This document shows, piece after piece, positions 6,629 to 9,594 of a stretch of 9,594 bases of DNA (positions are counted from its first letter, which is position 1; each line of letters opens with the position of its first letter). A program made the translations under genes and the position numbers. The DNA is from Desulfurococcales archaeon (GTDB taxonomy: Archaea > Thermoproteota > Thermoprotei_A > Sulfolobales > Desulfurococcaceae): the NCBI GenBank assembly GCA_015521265.1, contig WAON01000137.1, positions 1 through 9,594 on the forward strand, read 5' to 3'. The notes below the pieces were generated by a model, which was given only the letters and a program-made list of their open reading frames with translations, did no database searches and had not been told where the DNA came from.

Positions 6629-7369
6629 CTAGACAACAACCACATCACTCCTATTCAACAAGCTTACAAGCACCGAATACTCAGAACCATCAACTACAAG
6701 TATCCTCCCGCAGCCTAAATGCTTCAAATACTTCACGAGCAATTTAAACTTCGATACAATTGAGAGGTTGTCAATCCTTAACTTATCAATACTGGATATC
6801 AAGTCTCTAATCCATAGAATATTATAGCCTTGAAGACCCATATCCCTAACAATACTGTTCCTAAGCCAAATAGTCTCCTCATTATACTCATTAATCATAA
6901 GAACAACGCTTTTCACAGCTTCCTCCTGATCGGTTTCCATAGATAATATACACTGGTAGAGATAATCGAAATCATCCGGGTATTTCTCCCAGAAACCGGT
7001 TATTTTAGGCAGAATCTCCTCCCTACTCGATAATAATTCCTGGTACTTTTCATAATCTTCACTACTACCCATATTTCGTTTAAACTTATCCTCGATCAAC
7101 TTGATCCTTGTTTGAAGATCCTTCAGCTTAACGAGTAGGAGGATCATTTTTAGAAGCATTGACAGCCCAATTCTATAAGCTATCATGCGGAGATTACCGC
7201 ATCTCTTCAACAAATATAGTGTTAGAAGAGTACTCTCGGAGAAATCATCCACGACTACATAGGTTTTACATGCTTTATTCATAGAGGAAACATTGTCAAG
7301 TTTCTCAAGTAGCTGCGTACAACCCCCAGATTCCTCGGGTTTAAGCAAGCGGGTAACTGTACAGTTCAA
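6629..7369 (-). CDS. Unrecognised 246-aa protein, third gene of nucleoside operon
   Basis: I do not recognise a family. The N-terminal part (about 1-66) has a strand KTYVVVDDFSES (36-46) followed by the helix TLLTLYLLKRCGN. A long mostly helical middle (about 70-215) includes a hydrophobic stretch IGLSMLLKMILLLVKL (67-82), charged helices, and WEKYPDDFDYLYQCI (127-141). The C-terminus repeats the first pattern: GRILVVDGSEYSVLVSLLNRSDVVVV (221-246). Two matching VVD-x-S units around a helical insertion suggest one alpha/beta fold with a helical lid, or an old duplication. The 67-82 segment could be amphipathic rather than transmembrane, since it contains K74 and K81. Start: TTG at 7369-7367, 6 nt after the PfkB stop and in the same frame, without a GGTG site; the next ATG (codon 30) would still keep the first VVD strand. 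Its stop is 1 nt from the GH57 stop on the other strand. Confidence 0.75.
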   Translation of the reverse strand: MNCTVTRLLKPEESGGCTQLLEKLDNVSSMNKACKTYVVVDDFSESTLLTLYLLKRCGNLRMIAYRIGLSMLLKMILLLVKLKDLQTRIKLIEDKFKRNMGSSEDYEKYQELLSSREEILPKITGFWEKYPDDFDYLYQCILSMETDQEEAVKSVVLMINEYNEETIWLRNSIVRDMGLQGYNILWIRDLISSIDKLRIDNLSIVSKFKLLVKYLKHLGCGRILVVDGSEYSVLVSLLNRSDVVVV

Positions 7370-7375
7370 CTCGTC

Positions 7376-8323
7376 TTAGTCCTCTAATAACCATTCAGGA
7401 GGTTCTTTGAGTACTTCAACGCTAGTCTCATTAAGCTGTTTATTGAATAACTGGCGATCCCAGCAGAGCTGGCTACCACGACAAGTAACCTTTAATGCAC
7501 CAGCGGCTAATGCATAGGTTAATGCACGGCCTGGATCCTTGTAGTCTAGATAGGCTGAGTTGAAGAATGCATCAAAAGCATCGCCGGCTCCAGTTGAGTC
7601 TACCGGTGGTTTTAATGGCCTTGATATTCCACTGTAGTATTTCCCACCATGTGTTACAACGAATGCCCCTCCAGGCCCCTTCTTAACAACAATCATTAAC
7701 GGGCCCTTCTCCAGCAACGAGCTTATATCATATTTTGCAAGTGATTTAGCCTCCCTCCGGTTAAGGAATATTATTGATACATATCTTAACACCTCGAGTA
7801 TCTTGCCGGGATTGGTTAACGCGTAAGCCCCTGGATCGTAGCTTACCAGTATCCCCAGATCTACGGCTCGCTCTGCTATCTCACCCGCGATCTCGGGTCT
7901 AACGCTCGCAATATGTATTATTGAAGCCTCCCCCAGTAATTTACGGGGCACATCATTCGGGGATAAGAGCTCATTAGCACCGCGATACTTAACCATCAGC
8001 TTCTCCCCGCCCGGTATAATGTATACTGATACAATGCCCGGCGGGCTCTCAACTCTCTTAACGAAAGTTGTATCAACACCCTTCTCCCCGAGCTGTTGAA
8101 GTATCTTATCTACTAGTGGGTCTAGGGATGATGAAGCAACCAGGTACGCCTTATGACCATAGATCGATACGGCTACCGCATAATTCGATGCAGCCCCGCC
8201 AGGCCCAATATTTAAGTCATCAGCTACTACTGCTTCATCAGGCCCAGGTAGTTTTGAAACATACATCGTTATATCAATGTTCAAGTTCCCAACTGCAATA
8301 TGGATCTTCTTATTCCTCACCAC
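7376..8323 (-). CDS. PfkB-family sugar/nucleoside kinase
   Basis: A ribokinase-fold kinase of 315 aa. It has the N-terminal substrate residue D17 in VGNLNIDITM (11-20), the di-glycine hinge GPGGAASNYAVA (40-51, PfkB signature 1 region), SYDPGAYA (161-168), the nucleotide-binding VKKGPGGAFV (213-222), and the C-terminal signature DSTGAGDAFDAFF (242-254) with catalytic base D248 and anion hole GAGD (245-248). YALAAGALKVTCRG (270-283) completes the nucleotide site. The gene lies 9 nt downstream of uridine phosphorylase, so its substrate is probably ribose-1-phosphate (as in the archaeal pentose bisphosphate pathway) or a nucleoside (as in methanogen nucleoside kinase). A PfkB-type ATP phosphofructokinase, as known in some crenarchaea, is a weaker alternative. 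Start: GTG at 8323, preceded by GGGGT; an adjacent GTG at 8320 is equally possible. The ORF is complete, with no missing key residue. Confidence 0.92.
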   Translation of the reverse strand: MVRNKKIHIAVGNLNIDITMYVSKLPGPDEAVVADDLNIGPGGAASNYAVAVSIYGHKAYLVASSSLDPLVDKILQQLGEKGVDTTFVKRVESPPGIVSVYIIPGGEKLMVKYRGANELLSPNDVPRKLLGEASIIHIASVRPEIAGEIAERAVDLGILVSYDPGAYALTNPGKILEVLRYVSIIFLNRREAKSLAKYDISSLLEKGPLMIVVKKGPGGAFVVTHGGKYYSGISRPLKPPVDSTGAGDAFDAFFNSAYLDYKDPGRALTYALAAGALKVTCRGSQLCWDRQLFNKQLNETSVEVLKEPPEWLLED

Positions 8324-8332
8324 TAATTACCC

Positions 8333-9199
8333 CTAACTCCGCTTCATCTCCCACCATTTAGTAATTATCCCAGGCACAACAACTTTCTTCCCAGCCTTCT
8401 CCATCAACTCATCCCACTCACTCAATATCTTAACTGCTTCATTAGCAACACGGATAGCATCCTCGACCCCTGCATCAACTATGAATTCTTCGGTTTCACG
8501 GTTAGCTATCGCTGCACAAACACTTCCAGCCCTTAAACCATAAACGTTTGCAAGAGTGAAGATCGTTGCAGCCTCCATCTCGAAGTTTAACACGTTTACG
8601 GACTTAAGGAAGCTCACGAGGCCCTTCTGGAAGGGTGGTAGATAGCCCCGGTAGCCGGGCCTCTCCTGTCCAACATAGAAGCTGTCGCTACTAGCGGTTA
8701 ATCCCAAGTGATACTTTACTCCGAGCTCTTCAGCAGCAGCTACTAGTGCAAGGGTAACAGTTAGATCAGCTATCGCCGGGTACTCCGGTATAACGTACTG
8801 CTTACTAGTACCCTCTAACCGGACTGCTCCAGTAGATATTATTAAGTCTCCAACCCCTATATCCCTCCTCAAAGCCCCCGTGGTACCCACGCGTATAAAC
8901 GTGTCCGAGCCTACTCGGGCGAGCTCCTCTATAGCTATAGCTGTTGATGGAGCACCAATGCCGGTACTAGTAGCTGATATAAAGACTCCCTTATACTTAC
9001 CACTATAAGTCAAATACTCCCGGTGCTCTGCAACTTTCCACTTCTTATCCCAATACTTAGCAATCCTTAGAACCCTGCCCGGATCACCGGGTAATAACAC
9101 GTAGCGGCTAACATCGCCGGGCTTAACCATTAAATGATACTGCATACCAGCTTCATCAACCGGGACACTAGCACTCTTAAGCTTCTTACCACTTGACAC
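8333..9199 (-). CDS. udp: Uridine phosphorylase
   Basis: Cytoplasmic phosphorylase that splits uridine with phosphate into uracil and ribose-1-phosphate. Numbering from the upstream GTG at 9208, the PNP/UDP family motifs are LLPGDPGRV (38-46, phosphate site), STGIGAPSTAIAIEEL (81-96), RVGTTGAL (106-113; R106 and T109 bind phosphate and ribose) and NFEMEAATIFTLA (208-220; E210/M211/E212 bind ribose). SSDSFYVGQER (173-183) carries the Gln-x-Arg pair (Q181, R183) that recognises uracil in E. coli uridine phosphorylase, so uridine is a better call than purine nucleoside. Start: GTG at 9199-9197 is preferred (288 aa) because GGGTG lies 6 nt before it. GTG at 9208 adds three residues. The ATG at 9145 would cut off VPVDEAG, a stretch I believe is common in archaeal members. 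First gene of a three-gene operon with the PfkB kinase. Confidence 0.93.
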   Translation of the reverse strand: MSSGKKLKSASVPVDEAGMQYHLMVKPGDVSRYVLLPGDPGRVLRIAKYWDKKWKVAEHREYLTYSGKYKGVFISATSTGIGAPSTAIAIEELARVGSDTFIRVGTTGALRRDIGVGDLIISTGAVRLEGTSKQYVIPEYPAIADLTVTLALVAAAEELGVKYHLGLTASSDSFYVGQERPGYRGYLPPFQKGLVSFLKSVNVLNFEMEAATIFTLANVYGLRAGSVCAAIANRETEEFIVDAGVEDAIRVANEAVKILSEWDELMEKAGKKVVVPGIITKWWEMKRS

Positions 9200-9240
9200 G
9201 GAAAACACCCATTCCGCAAGGGTAGCATAGCCTTACAATA

Positions 9241-9256
9241 TAGTGTTATAATACTA
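9241..9256. repeat. Near-perfect 16-bp palindrome upstream of the uridine phosphorylase operon
   Basis: TAGTGTTATAATACTA is symmetric in 7 of 8 base pairs per arm (TAGTgTTA / TAATaCTA). It lies 42-57 nt upstream of the preferred start and overlaps a TATA-like core (TTATAA). Its position and symmetry fit a dimeric-repressor operator, but A/T-rich palindromes also arise by chance. Confidence 0.35.
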
Positions 9257-9260
9257 GGAG

Positions 9261-9269
9261 ATATTTAAC
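9261..9269 (-). promoter_or_regulatory. Candidate TATA box of the uridine phosphorylase operon
   Basis: The minus strand reads GGTTAAATATC around here. Initiation about 26 nt downstream, near 9239, would leave a leader of about 40 nt and would put the 16-bp palindrome (9241-9256) between TATA box and start site, where a bound repressor would block initiation. The TTATAA inside the palindrome is an alternative TATA element with a shorter leader. Confidence 0.35.
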
Positions 9270-9291
9270 CATAGGATGAAAACAGATAAAC

Positions 9292-9594
9292 CTACAACCA
9301 CTTAACCACTGCGTCAAGCCTTGAAGTATCGAGGACTGCAAAACTAGTCTTACCAGTAAGGTATCCGCAGACCTCTCCTGGATTCAGTAGTATTCGACTA
9401 TTTATCCTTTTAAGCAGTGCTCGATGAGTATGCCCATATAATACTCCATCAATACCCTCAAAACCAACTAGTTCCATAGCAAGTTTTTCCGTATGTTCCA
9501 ACCCATTATACCCATGCATTAACAAGAACCTCCTCCCATCCAAATCCACGATTACCGGGCCATTAAGCAGTTTCCAGCCGTAGTCTCTAAATAG
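9292..9594 (-). CDS. Metallophosphoesterase, YfcE/MJ0936 type, C-terminal part (runs off right edge)
   Basis: The frame is open to the window edge; 100 C-terminal residues are visible, so the true start is outside and the GTG at 9549 is not the gene start. This is the second half of a small calcineurin-like phosphodiesterase of about 160-180 aa in its family. FLLMHGYNG (visible residues 23-31) gives a metal-ligand His. GVLYGHTHRALLKRI (50-64) carries GHTH with the last metal-binding histidines. ILLNPGEVCG (68-77) corresponds to the family's LINPGS motif, with Glu in place of the usual Ser, followed by the strand SFAVLD. The expected N-terminal D-x-H and GD/GNHD motifs would lie to the right. 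Members hydrolyse phosphodiesters with Mn or Ni in vitro; the natural substrate is generally not established. Its stop is about 80-90 nt before the uridine phosphorylase start; the gap contains a palindrome and promoter, so it is probably a separate transcript. Confidence 0.88.
   Translation of the reverse strand, partial: LFRDYGWKLLNGPVIVDLDGRRFLLMHGYNGLEHTEKLAMELVGFEGIDGVLYGHTHRALLKRINSRILLNPGEVCGYLTGKTSFAVLDTSRLDAVVKWL

Noticed and set aside
8068..8361. Plus-strand frame of 97 codons opposite the kinase gene
   Set aside because: It is a shadow of the PfkB coding region; composition is Gln/Ser/His-rich with no motif.
9292..9549. Complete 85-aa protein starting at GTG 9549
   Set aside because: The frame stays open to the window edge and the family's N-terminal metal-binding half is missing, so this is the tail of a longer gene.
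1..9594. Mobile elements, CRISPR arrays, toxin-antitoxin pairs, tRNA or rRNA genes
   Set aside because: I looked for transposase or integrase motifs, spaced direct repeats and tRNA-like cloverleaf sequence in the gaps and saw none.

Overview
The window looks like chromosomal DNA of a hyperthermophilic, heterotrophic crenarchaeon, most likely Desulfurococcales (Desulfurococcus/Staphylothermus type). The grounds are the protein families (secreted GH57 amylopullulanase-like enzyme, archaeal uridine phosphorylase, HELLH metallopeptidase), A/T-rich TATA-like promoters, tight operons, heavy use of AGG/ATA codons, GGTG ribosome-binding sites, and many TTG or GTG starts. The genus is an inference; no rRNA or tRNA is present to fix it.

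Layout, left to right. (1) Bases 1-263, minus: 5' part of a secreted protein whose ATG overlaps the stop of the inorganic pyrophosphatase gene (260-793, minus). (2) 916-1338, minus: a small orphan protein with a coiled coil. (3) 1426-3438, minus: the two subunits of succinyl-CoA synthetase (sucC then sucD, 6 nt apart). (4) 3511-4233, minus: a 105-aa conserved-type unknown followed by a zinc-metallopeptidase-like protein, in the same frame and separated by one TGA plus two codons. (5) 4312-6627, plus: the only plus-strand gene, a secreted multidomain GH57 enzyme, transcribed divergently from (4) out of a 78-bp gap. (6) 6629-9199, minus: an apparent three-gene operon of uridine phosphorylase, a PfkB sugar/nucleoside kinase and an unrecognised 246-aa protein whose stop lies 1 nt from that of the GH57 gene. 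(7) 9292-9594, minus: C-terminal part of a YfcE/MJ0936-type metallophosphoesterase that runs off the right edge.

The genes fit a fermenter of polysaccharides, peptides and nucleosides. The GH57 enzyme would cut alpha-glucans outside the cell. The phosphorylase-kinase pair would turn uridine into uracil and a phosphorylated pentose. SucCD would make ATP from succinyl-CoA or a related CoA ester, and pyrophosphatase removes PPi from biosynthesis. No CRISPR array, transposon, integrase, rRNA or tRNA was recognised. No gene-free stretch exceeds about 125 bases.

Start choice: most genes that begin a transcript show GGTG 6-9 nt before the start codon. I used this to prefer 1338 over 1347, 3438 over 3444, and 9199 over 9208.
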